From: Anaerolineales bacterium UBA2317
GTDB lineage: Bacteria; Chloroflexota; Anaerolineae; Anaerolineales; Villigracilaceae
DNA length: 13,159 bases
Assembly (NCBI GenBank): GCA_002345215.1
Contig: DDVH01000054.1
Location: 1-13,159 of the forward strand
Direction: 5' to 3'
Shown here: piece by piece, positions 6,863 to 12,434 of the stretch
Numbering within the stretch: position 1 is the first letter of the stretch
Layout of the letters: every line of letters begins with the position of its first letter
Notes under the pieces: generated by a model
Told to the model about the DNA's origin: nothing
The model's database searches: none
The model's input: only the letters and a program-made list of their open reading frames with translations
Position numbers and translations under genes: made by a program

Positions 6863-7711
6863 ATGCAAGAGAGATTACAAAAATTATTAGCACAAGCAGG
6901 CTATGGCTCACGCCGCGCTTGTGAACAATTTATTATTGAAGGACGAGTTTTTGTTAATGGCAAAAAAGCGGAACTTGGTCAAAAAGCGGATTTGACTGTA
7001 GATAAAGTCACCATTGATGGGAAAGCCTTAGCCAAGAAAGAAGCGTTGACTTATATCGCTTTATATAAACCGCGTAATGTGTTGTCTGCATCGGAAGGGC
7101 AAGATGATAGACAAATTGTGCGCGATTTGATTCCAGTGCCAGGACATTTGTATCCAGTCGGTCGTTTGGATTATGACTCCGAAGGTTTAATCTTGATGAC
7201 TAACGATGGTGATTTGACCAATAAATTAACCCATCCGCGTTATGGACATGAAAAAGAATATCGTGTTTTGGTTGCCAAAAGACCTGACGAAGACCAACTC
7301 AATGCGTGGCGCAGAGGTGTTGTGCTAGAAGATGGCGATAAGACTCAACCAGCGGATGTGAAATTTTTATCCACATCTGGCAAAGGGGCATGGATTCGTG
7401 TAATTATGGGCGAAGGAAAAAAACGTCAGATTCGTGAAGTTGGAAAATTATTAGGTTTGCCGGTTGTGAAAATTATTCGCTTACGAATTGGAACTTTAAG
7501 ATTAGGTGATTTAAAACCTCGTCAGTGGCGATACCTTACCGAAGATGAAGTTGAAGAATTAAAAGGTGGAAAAGGAAAGATGATTGCGAAACCTCGTGAC
7601 AAACGCCGTCATCCAACGGATAAACTCAAACGTACTCCAAGTGAAAAACCGAAAAAGTTTTTGCCAAATGAAAAGCCGAGTTCAAGAGATAGGAAAAGTT
7701 TTAGAAAGTAG
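6863..7711 (+). CDS. rluB: Ribosomal large-subunit pseudouridine synthase, RsuA/RluB/E/F family
   Basis: A 282-residue enzyme. Residues 1-60 form an S4 RNA-binding domain (MQERLQKLLAQAGYGSRRACEQFIIEGRVFVNG). The catalytic domain follows: YKPRNVLSA (68-76), then G100-R101-L102-D103-Y-D-S-E-G-L, where D103 is the conserved nucleophilic aspartate of pseudouridine synthases. GEGKKRQIREVGKLLGLPVVKIIRLRIG (183-210) is the family's second signature. It converts a uridine in rRNA to pseudouridine; RluB (23S) is preferred over RsuA because of the length, the basic tail and the pairing with scpB. Residues about 234-282 form a Lys/Arg-rich tail that probably aids RNA binding. The ATG is preceded by AAAGG with an 8-base spacer. 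The stop TAG lies inside a heptamer array. Confidence 0.92.
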   Translation: MQERLQKLLAQAGYGSRRACEQFIIEGRVFVNGKKAELGQKADLTVDKVTIDGKALAKKEALTYIALYKPRNVLSASEGQDDRQIVRDLIPVPGHLYPVGRLDYDSEGLILMTNDGDLTNKLTHPRYGHEKEYRVLVAKRPDEDQLNAWRRGVVLEDGDKTQPADVKFLSTSGKGAWIRVIMGEGKKRQIREVGKLLGLPVVKIIRLRIGTLRLGDLKPRQWRYLTEDEVEELKGGKGKMIAKPRDKRRHPTDKLKRTPSEKPKKFLPNEKPSSRDRKSFRK

Positions 7712-7739
7712 AAAGTGGAAAGAGTGAACAGTAATCAGT
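7698..7739 (+). repeat. Degenerate 7-base tandem array spanning the rluB stop
   Basis: Six heptamers in register: GTTTTAG, AAAGTAG, AAAGTGG, AAAGAGT, GAACAGT and AATCAGT. The rluB stop codon is the TAG of the second unit, so the array begins inside the coding sequence. A small inverted repeat (AGTAAT at 7730-7735 with ATTACT at 7743-7748) lies at its end, between two convergent genes. It has no T-tract and is at best a weak terminator. Confidence 0.75.
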
Positions 7740-7751
7740 TTTATTACTAAA

Positions 7752-8783
7752 CTACCGCCAAATTTTTGCTGTTTGAGCATCAAATAAATATATATTTTTG
7801 CATTTAAATTTGTGATGGATTGCTTTTATATGCTCTTGGTCTTCTTTGGAATAAACACCAATATAAATGCTTGAAAGACTGTTAGCGGCAGATCTATTTA
7901 TTGCATTTATTATATGCTGGTCATTTTGCCCAAAATTAAACCCAAATGTTACTAGTGAGCCTTCTATATCTGAAAGATTATCATAACAAAATCTTAAGTA
8001 TGGATTGAGTAAAATTTGGTTAAGTTTTTCTCGGTAAGTCCCACCTGTGACAAACAATGGAAAACTTCCTCTATCCATTCTTTTCGTTATGTTTTCTAAG
8101 ATGGTTTTTTTATTGTCATAAGTCTCTTTTGTTAAATAGACCCCATTATAAAATAAGGGTAATGAGCCATGAAGAAAAAATATATTTTGAGTATCCATGT
8201 ATTTTCCCCAATACAATTCAGGCTTTTTTTGTTGATTAGTAACATTTCCATCTTCGTCTAAAGCATCACGCCCAAAGCCGTCACTGAAATCAAAAGAATT
8301 CTTTTCGCCATGTTTCATTAGTACCCAATATAATAGTATGTCATAGTTGGTCGAAAAAATATATCCAAAAGACCTTACGAAATCCATAATAAAACTCGCA
8401 CACATTTTGATTTCTTCTTCTTTTATCTTGAAAACGTGTTCGGGATGTAATTTTTCAATAGCTTCTATTAATGATTCTTTCAGTACAATACTTGTACTTA
8501 CTATTTTTTCAACAAGTGCATCTTCTGCTTCAAATTCTTTTATGAGTTTTGCGGTTATATCTAATTGGCGCATTATCTGTTCAAAATTTCTAGTTTCATT
8601 TATTCTGAATAATTTTTTGAGTAAATCATTTTGAGCATCTTCAACAAACTTACTTAACGCATCGTAAGTGAAAATATTCTTATCATACGCAATACTAAAA
8701 CCATTTCCTATTAGTAGATGCTTTCTTTTATTTCTGCTTTCTGCTATTTTTTTTGTTACTTCATTATAGGTTAGTAAGCTCAT
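7752..8783 (-). CDS. SIR2-like DUF4917 family protein
   Basis: A 343-residue soluble protein. It has the hallmarks of the SIR2-type NAD-binding fold: GNGFS at 26-30 (the Gly-rich loop), S-T-N146-Y-D148 and LH205-G206, with a late GFNFGQN287-D288-Q-H290 segment. The order HLLIGNGFSIAYD, YIFSTNYDILLYW, FDFSDGFG, FFLHGSLPLFYNG and GSLVTFGFNFGQNDQHI is that of DUF4917. The residues used for NAD cleavage in SIR2 enzymes (Asn in the TNxD motif, His before Gly) are present, so it may cleave or bind NAD; no member activity is proven here. The start is the ATG at 8783, because GGGAG stands 6 bases before it; in-frame ATG (8810) and TTG (8819) lie upstream of that site. The gene is markedly AT-rich: two sampled 60-base lines have about 28-32% GC, against 43-53% in two lines of the M20 gene. 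It stands alone between heptamer arrays, which suggests transfer. Confidence 0.82.
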   Translation of the reverse strand: MSLLTYNEVTKKIAESRNKRKHLLIGNGFSIAYDKNIFTYDALSKFVEDAQNDLLKKLFRINETRNFEQIMRQLDITAKLIKEFEAEDALVEKIVSTSIVLKESLIEAIEKLHPEHVFKIKEEEIKMCASFIMDFVRSFGYIFSTNYDILLYWVLMKHGEKNSFDFSDGFGRDALDEDGNVTNQQKKPELYWGKYMDTQNIFFLHGSLPLFYNGVYLTKETYDNKKTILENITKRMDRGSFPLFVTGGTYREKLNQILLNPYLRFCYDNLSDIEGSLVTFGFNFGQNDQHIINAINRSAANSLSSIYIGVYSKEDQEHIKAIHHKFKCKNIYLFDAQTAKIWR

Positions 8784-8788
8784 TGTAT

Positions 8789-8794
8789 TCTCCC
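8789..8794 (-). promoter_or_regulatory. Ribosome-binding site that fixes the DUF4917 start
   Basis: The minus strand reads AAGGGAGAATACAATG. The purine-rich GGGAG is 6 bases from the ATG at 8783, which decides between this start and two upstream in-frame candidates. Confidence 0.7.
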
Positions 8795-8836
8795 TTGCTT
8801 TTGACAACATTGCATCCAAAATCTTTGCTCTAAGTG

Positions 8837-8924
8837 CTTTTCTTCATTTTACAAGAAAAGGGTTGCTTTGGGTAGCCAATTCGCCCTACCCAGCCTCCCT
8901 CAAATCTAATGGATTTAAGGGAGG
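8837..8924. repeat. Three consecutive hairpins upstream of the DUF4917 gene
   Basis: Three inverted repeats follow one another. The first is CTTTTCTT (8837-8844) with AAGAAAAG (8853-8860). The second is GGGTAG (8870-8875) with CTACCC (8886-8891). The third is CCTCCCT plus AAATC (8894-8906) with GATTT plus AGGGAGG (8912-8924), interrupted by one mismatch. None is followed by a T-tract on either strand, so they do not look like standard terminators. They lie between the M20 stop and the DUF4917 start, outside any gene. Confidence 0.65.
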
Positions 8925-8930
8925 CAATTA

Positions 8931-8986
8931 CTACTTACCAATTACTGCTTACTGATAACTGTTCGCTACTCCTTACTTACTAAACT
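8931..8986 (-). repeat. Degenerate 7-base tandem array spanning the M20 stop
   Basis: Eight heptamers are in register on the plus strand: CTACTTA, CCAATTA, CTGCTTA, CTGATAA, CTGTTCG, CTACTCC, TTACTTA and CTAAACT. On the minus strand most end in AG. The M20 stop (8973-8975) is inside the array, so the last few M20 codons are built from repeat units. Confidence 0.75.
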
Positions 8987-10331
8987 CTCTCATCACCCTC
9001 GCTAGATGCTTTGAATGTTGCGGATACAAATCCAAGCGGATGTTTTCATTGGGAGCATGGGCTTTTGTATCGGGGTAGCCTAAGCCCATCGTCACAACGG
9101 GCAAGCCGAGGTCATGTACGAACGGGTAGCTTGGTCCAGAACCACCAATCATAGGAATCACTTCCATGGGTGCATCATACACATCTTCGGCAGTATCCAA
9201 AACAATTTTTACAAATGGGTCATCAGGGTCAGTGCGGGCGGCAGGTTCACCACCGAGGAAATTAATTTCCACATCACTAAAACCTTCGGCATCTAAATGC
9301 GCGCGTAATTTTTTGACGATATCTTCAGGTTTTTGATTCATGACTAAACGGAAATCCACTTTCGCCGAAGCAAAAGCAGGCTGAACCGTTTTTGAACCGG
9401 GTCCTTGATATCCACTGGTGATGCCACAAATGGTACAAGTTGGTACGAACACTTCTTCCATTTTTAAATCCACGCCGCCTTTTAGACCTTTGATAAATTC
9501 TTTTACACCGTATTGTTTTTTATACACATCTTCAATATCGGGTAATTTTGCCATTAACTCGCGGTCACGTTCTGTGGGTGGAATGACATCATCATAAAAG
9601 CCTGGGATGCGAATTTTTTCATCAGGACCTTTCAAACTATTCAACGCCCAAGTTAATCGCCATGCCGCATTGGGGAAAATACTTCCGCCTAAGCCAGAAT
9701 GAACATCAATGCCCAATGCAGTCACAGATAATTCAACATAACAAATTCCGCGCAAGCCAAGATATTGTACGGGTTTATCACGATGATCAACGCCGCCGAA
9801 TTCCCAAATACAAGCATCGGCTTTGAGCAAATCTAAATTTTGTGTGATGAAATCATGCAAATGCACACTCGATGTTTCTTCTTCCCCTTCAATAATAAAT
9901 TTGATATTGCACGGCAATTCGCCTTCTTCGGCTAAAAACGCATCAATGGTTAACAAACGCGAAGTGAGATGAGATTTATCATCACTGACTCCGCGCCCAT
10001 ACATTTTTCCATCACGCACTTCGGGTTTGAATGGTGGGCTATCCCACAATTCCAATGGTTCGGGTGGTTGCACATCATAATGATTATAGATAAGAATTGT
10101 TTTATCGCTTTTGCCTTTTCGTTCCCCAAACACAACGGGCGCGCCATCTGTTTCCATCACTTGAGATTTAAATCCGCGCTTCTCTAACATCTCTTTGACG
10201 AGTTGGGCGCATTCTTTGAGTCCGATTCCTTGCGCGCTGATACTTGGTTGCTCGACGTAAACTTTTAACTCCTGCAAACTTTTTTCGAGGTTCTTGTCTA
10301 TATATGCATCAATTTTGTCATAGCCTGTCAT
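8973..10331 (-). CDS. M20 family metallopeptidase (CNDP-like dipeptidase)
   Basis: A 452-residue cytosolic di-zinc peptidase, full length for the carnosinase/CNDP2-like M20 group. Expected metal and catalytic residues are visible: H84 and D86 in NHYDVQP, bridging D117 in GRGVSDDKS, general base E151 and ligand E152 in EGEEETSS, E177 in IWEFGG, and H425 in KAHAPNE. The lid/dimerisation domain spans about 197-330 and includes D209-V-H211-S-G-L-G-G, typical of the group. It should hydrolyse dipeptides or related amides; the substrate is not readable. A strong AAGGAG Shine-Dalgarno at 10338-10343, 6 bases before the ATG, fixes the start. It is last in the leftward udk-cyclophilin-VTT-M20 series, separated from the VTT gene by 90 bases holding a palindromic heptamer array. 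The last codons overlap another array. Confidence 0.93.
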   Translation of the reverse strand: MTGYDKIDAYIDKNLEKSLQELKVYVEQPSISAQGIGLKECAQLVKEMLEKRGFKSQVMETDGAPVVFGERKGKSDKTILIYNHYDVQPPEPLELWDSPPFKPEVRDGKMYGRGVSDDKSHLTSRLLTIDAFLAEEGELPCNIKFIIEGEEETSSVHLHDFITQNLDLLKADACIWEFGGVDHRDKPVQYLGLRGICYVELSVTALGIDVHSGLGGSIFPNAAWRLTWALNSLKGPDEKIRIPGFYDDVIPPTERDRELMAKLPDIEDVYKKQYGVKEFIKGLKGGVDLKMEEVFVPTCTICGITSGYQGPGSKTVQPAFASAKVDFRLVMNQKPEDIVKKLRAHLDAEGFSDVEINFLGGEPAARTDPDDPFVKIVLDTAEDVYDAPMEVIPMIGGSGPSYPFVHDLGLPVVTMGLGYPDTKAHAPNENIRLDLYPQHSKHLARVMREFSK

Positions 10332-10352
10332 GTGAGTCTCCTTGTTTATTTT

Positions 10353-10422
10353 TGACTTTAGACATTAGATTTTAGACTTTCAACAATCCAACATAATCTA
10401 TAGTCTAAGGTCTAATGTCTAT
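10353..10422. repeat. Palindromic 7-base repeat array between M20 and VTT genes
   Basis: Ten heptamer-spaced units on the plus strand run TGACTTT, AGACATT, AGATTTT, AGACTTT, two divergent units, then AATCTAT, AGTCTAA, GGTCTAA and TGTCTAT. The first half is AGAC-type and the second half is its reverse complement (GTCT-type). Arms 10360-10377 and 10403-10420 match at 16 of 18 positions around a 25-base centre. The array touches the VTT stop at 10422. No T-tract follows on either strand. Confidence 0.8.
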
Positions 10423-11126
10423 CATTCATAAAAATTCGCAATCCAATCAATTGAGTAATAACCAGCGTACGCAAACATTGCCATCTTAATTGTTTGTCCC
10501 ACCCAACACGCGAGCAGAAATTGCCATAAGGGAATCTTTGCTACACCTGCCGCAATGCCTGCAATATCAAAAAATGGATTTGGAATCGCAGATAAAACCA
10601 AAATCACCCACGCGCCATATTTCTTAATCCACGGCATCAGGCGATTATAGATTTGTGTATTTTCTACTACGGCTTGACCACTAAAGCCTGCTAAATAGCC
10701 TGTGATTTCACCAATTGTTCCACCCAGACCTGCTGAAAATGCAACGCCCAATGGATTAAACACACTGCCCATTGCAAAAACAACTGCGACTCCCGGTGCC
10801 GGTAGAATCACAGTTGCATTGGCTAATAGCATTACAAGAAAAATACCAAAATACCCGTATTGAGTAAACTCTTCAACTCTATCTCGAATGCTATAAATAT
10901 AGACTGTGATTCCAATCACAGCCAAAACAGCCACAATCCGCAATAGATTTGTGGTCAGATTTGATTTTGGTTTCTGGTCTAAAGTTTCAGGTCGAAGATC
11001 TGATGATTTGCTTTTCTTTTTTGATTTCGTAACTTTTTTCTTAGCACTTTCTTCTTTCTTCTTTCGACTTGCAACCTTTGACCTGCGACCTGCGACCTGA
11101 CTAGCTTTCTTCAATCTTAATCCCAA
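10422..11126 (-). CDS. VTT/DedA-family (YqaA/TVP38-like) membrane protein
   Basis: The longest frame gives 234 residues. Residues about 63-80, 93-118, 123-150, 168-195 and 200-222 are hydrophobic. The VTT core features are LPAPGVAVVFAMGSVFNPLGVAFSAGLGGTIGEITGYLAG (108-147), AIPNPFFDIAGIAAGVAKIPLWQFLLACWVGQTIK (180-214) and a re-entrant Pro pair. Families with this domain act as membrane scramblases or lipid transporters, but this branch is uncharacterised. The start is uncertain: no in-frame ATG occurs before the middle of the core. TTG at 11126 would overlap the cyclophilin stop by 26 bases and add a Lys/Arg-rich tail (residues 10-60) encoded by a heptamer-repeat tract. TTG for residue 62 or GTG for residue 65 would remove the tail. 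No Shine-Dalgarno decides between them. Confidence 0.78.
   Translation of the reverse strand: MGLRLKKASQVAGRRSKVASRKKKEESAKKKVTKSKKKSKSSDLRPETLDQKPKSNLTTNLLRIVAVLAVIGITVYIYSIRDRVEEFTQYGYFGIFLVMLLANATVILPAPGVAVVFAMGSVFNPLGVAFSAGLGGTIGEITGYLAGFSGQAVVENTQIYNRLMPWIKKYGAWVILVLSAIPNPFFDIAGIAAGVAKIPLWQFLLACWVGQTIKMAMFAYAGYYSIDWIANFYE
11045..11100 (-). repeat. 7-base tandem array overlapping the 5' end of the VTT gene
   Basis: On the minus strand, from directly after the cyclophilin TAG, eight heptamers are in register: TCAGGTC, GCAGGTC (twice), AAAGGTT, GCAAGTC, GAAAGAA (twice) and GAAAGTG. Weaker period-7 sequence (GACCTGA, AACTTTA, GACCAGA) recurs near 10970-11000. All of this lies in the open frame of the VTT gene, giving the basic stretch at residues 10-60. 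The terminal GAAAGAA units match those at 6830-6850 and 11669-11689. Confidence 0.8.
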
Positions 11127-11610
11127 TAATTTTCACAGCAGGCGCATTGACGTTACCCGGGTCACGTGGCTTGATAGACATCAACACATCCAAACCTTCT
11201 ACTACTTGACCAAAGACAGTATGTTTTCCATCTAAGTGAGGGGTGGGAATGTGCGTAATGAAAAATTGCGAGCCATTGGTAAATGGTCCAGCATTCGCCA
11301 TAGATAAAATCCCTTGCTTATCATGTTTCAAACTCGCGTCAAATTCATCTTGAAATTTATAGCCCGGTCCGCCGCGACCTGTGCCAGTTGGGTCACCGCC
11401 TTGTGCCATAAAATTTGCAATCACACGATGAAAAATCACGCCGTCATAGTAACCTTCGCGAGAAAGGAAAACAAAATTATTTACAGTCACAGGTGTTTTA
11501 TCTGCAAATAACTCAATCACCATGGTGCCGTTATCAGTTTCCATGTGGGCTTTATATTTCTTGCTTGGGTCAATCTGCATTTCGGGGGGCTTGCTCCATT
11601 GTTTAGTCAT
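11101..11610 (-). CDS. Cyclophilin-type peptidyl-prolyl cis-trans isomerase
   Basis: A 169-residue single-domain cyclophilin with no signal peptide, so cytosolic. It catalyses cis-trans isomerisation of Xaa-Pro bonds during folding. Core motifs: F60-H61-R62-V-I-A-N-F67-M-A-Q70-G-G-D holds the catalytic arginine (R62) and the active-site Phe and Gln; GTGRGGPGYKFQDE (76-89), SMANAGPFTNGSQFFIT (103-119) and H125-L-D-G-K-H-T-V-F-G follow. H125 replaces the Trp of human cyclophilin A, as in many bacterial members, which usually lowers cyclosporin binding. The start has a good Shine-Dalgarno, AAGGAG at 11616-11621, 5 bases before the ATG. It lies between udk and the VTT gene on the same strand; the TAG stop abuts a heptamer array. 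Confidence 0.96.
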   Translation of the reverse strand: MTKQWSKPPEMQIDPSKKYKAHMETDNGTMVIELFADKTPVTVNNFVFLSREGYYDGVIFHRVIANFMAQGGDPTGTGRGGPGYKFQDEFDASLKHDKQGILSMANAGPFTNGSQFFITHIPTPHLDGKHTVFGQVVEGLDVLMSIKPRDPGNVNAPAVKIIGIKIEES

Positions 11611-11641
11611 TTTTTCTCCTTGTTGAATAAATTATCAAAGT

Positions 11642-11689
11642 CTTTCTTCTTTCCTCTTTCGTTGAAATGAAAGAAGAAAGAGGAAAGAA
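11642..11689. repeat. Palindromic 7-base repeat array between cyclophilin and udk genes
   Basis: The plus strand reads CTTTCTT, CTTTCCT, CTTTCGT, a short centre, then GAAAGAA, GAAAGAG and GAAAGAA. Arms 11642-11660 and 11669-11687 pair at 17 of 19 positions around an 8-base loop. The right arm, with flanking bases 11667-11690, is identical over 24 bases to 6829-6852 in the scpB-rluB array. It ends 3 bases before the udk stop codon. No T-tract follows the stem in the direction of transcription. Confidence 0.85.
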
Positions 11690-11692
11690 AAA

Positions 11693-12316
11693 TCACTTAA
11701 GTAAAGTTTCAATCCTCGCCACAACCATATCTAATGCCGCAATGTTATGCCCGCCTTCTGGAATAATCACATCCGCATAACGTTTAGATGGTTCTACGAA
11801 TTCCAAATGCATCGGTCTCACAGTTGCTTGATATTGTTGAATCACATATTCAGTTGTTCGGCTTCGTTCAGTAATGTCACGATGCAAACGGCGAATGAGT
11901 CGAATATCGGCATCGGTATCCACGAATATTTTTACATCAAATAATTTTCGCAATTCAGGCTCAACAAAAATTAAAATCCCCTCAACTAAAATCACATTTT
12001 TGGGTTCTACGGTAAATGTTTCGCCAGTGCGTCTGTCGGTGGCAAAATCATATATAGGTACAGAAACAGGTTGAAAGTCACGTAATGAAGCGATGTGTTG
12101 AATCAGCAATTCATTATCTAAAGAGTTGGGATGATCAAAATTAATCTCTGCGCGTTGTGTGGGTGGCAATCCTGTTAAATCTTTGTAATATGAATCATGT
12201 TGAAGATACGCGATTTTGTCCGCGCCGACTCGTTTCAAAATTTCTTGTGCGACTGTGGTTTTCCCAGACCCTGACCCGCCTGCAATACCGATGACTAGTG
12301 GAATTTTTTGCATCAT
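11693..12316 (-). CDS. udk: Uridine kinase
   Basis: A 207-residue cytosolic P-loop kinase of normal Udk length. It phosphorylates uridine and cytidine to UMP and CMP in pyrimidine salvage. Walker A is G13-G-S-G-S-G-K19-T-T. QHDSYYKD (39-46) holds the catalytic aspartate D42; NFDHPNSLD (59-67), VPIYDF (86-91), ILVEGIL (109-115) and the lid DTDADIRLIRRLHRDITERSR (132-152) are all family signatures. The start is the first of two adjacent ATGs. No Shine-Dalgarno precedes it; instead a perfect TATAAT ends 8 bases upstream, so the transcript may begin at or next to the start codon. It is the first gene of the leftward series with cyclophilin, VTT and M20 genes, and diverges from mreB. Confidence 0.95.
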   Translation of the reverse strand: MMQKIPLVIGIAGGSGSGKTTVAQEILKRVGADKIAYLQHDSYYKDLTGLPPTQRAEINFDHPNSLDNELLIQHIASLRDFQPVSVPIYDFATDRRTGETFTVEPKNVILVEGILIFVEPELRKLFDVKIFVDTDADIRLIRRLHRDITERSRTTEYVIQQYQATVRPMHLEFVEPSKRYADVIIPEGGHNIAALDMVVARIETLLK

Positions 12317-12324
12317 ATTTTTTG

Positions 12325-12352
12325 ATTATACTCGCTTCGACTCTCGCCTCAA
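12325..12352 (-). promoter_or_regulatory. Promoter for udk, probably giving a leaderless mRNA
   Basis: On the minus strand TTGAGG (12347-12352), a 16-base spacer and a perfect TATAAT (12325-12330) make a good sigma-70-type promoter. Only CAAAAAAT separates the -10 from the udk ATG, so transcription starting the usual 6-8 bases downstream would begin at the start codon. Confidence 0.65.
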
Positions 12353-12387
12353 CCTGTTTCCCTGCGTCAAATTTTATTTTCGCCTCA

Positions 12388-12396
12388 TGGTATAAT
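12388..12396 (+). promoter_or_regulatory. Extended -10 promoter for mreB
   Basis: TGGTATAAT gives the TGn extension plus a perfect -10 hexamer, 38 bases before the mreB start. The -35 region (near GTCAAA, 12366-12371) is poor and about 19 bases away, as is common for extended -10 promoters. The predicted leader is about 30 bases and contains the AGGAG ribosome-binding site. Confidence 0.6.
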
Positions 12397-12434
12397 CATT
12401 TTGTAAGCAAAGATTCTTTTCTTAGGAGCCTGTT

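Noticed and set aside
6633..6911. Open minus-strand frames through the scpB-rluB gap encoding repetitive peptides (LLTIHYSLFTIYYL-like)
   Set aside because: They are the translation of the heptamer array on the opposite strand. They have no ribosome-binding site and overlap two clear genes.
8837..8924. Interpretation of the hairpin group as a standard terminator of the M20 gene
   Set aside because: No T-tract follows any of the three stems on the minus strand, so it is listed as hairpins without a terminator call.
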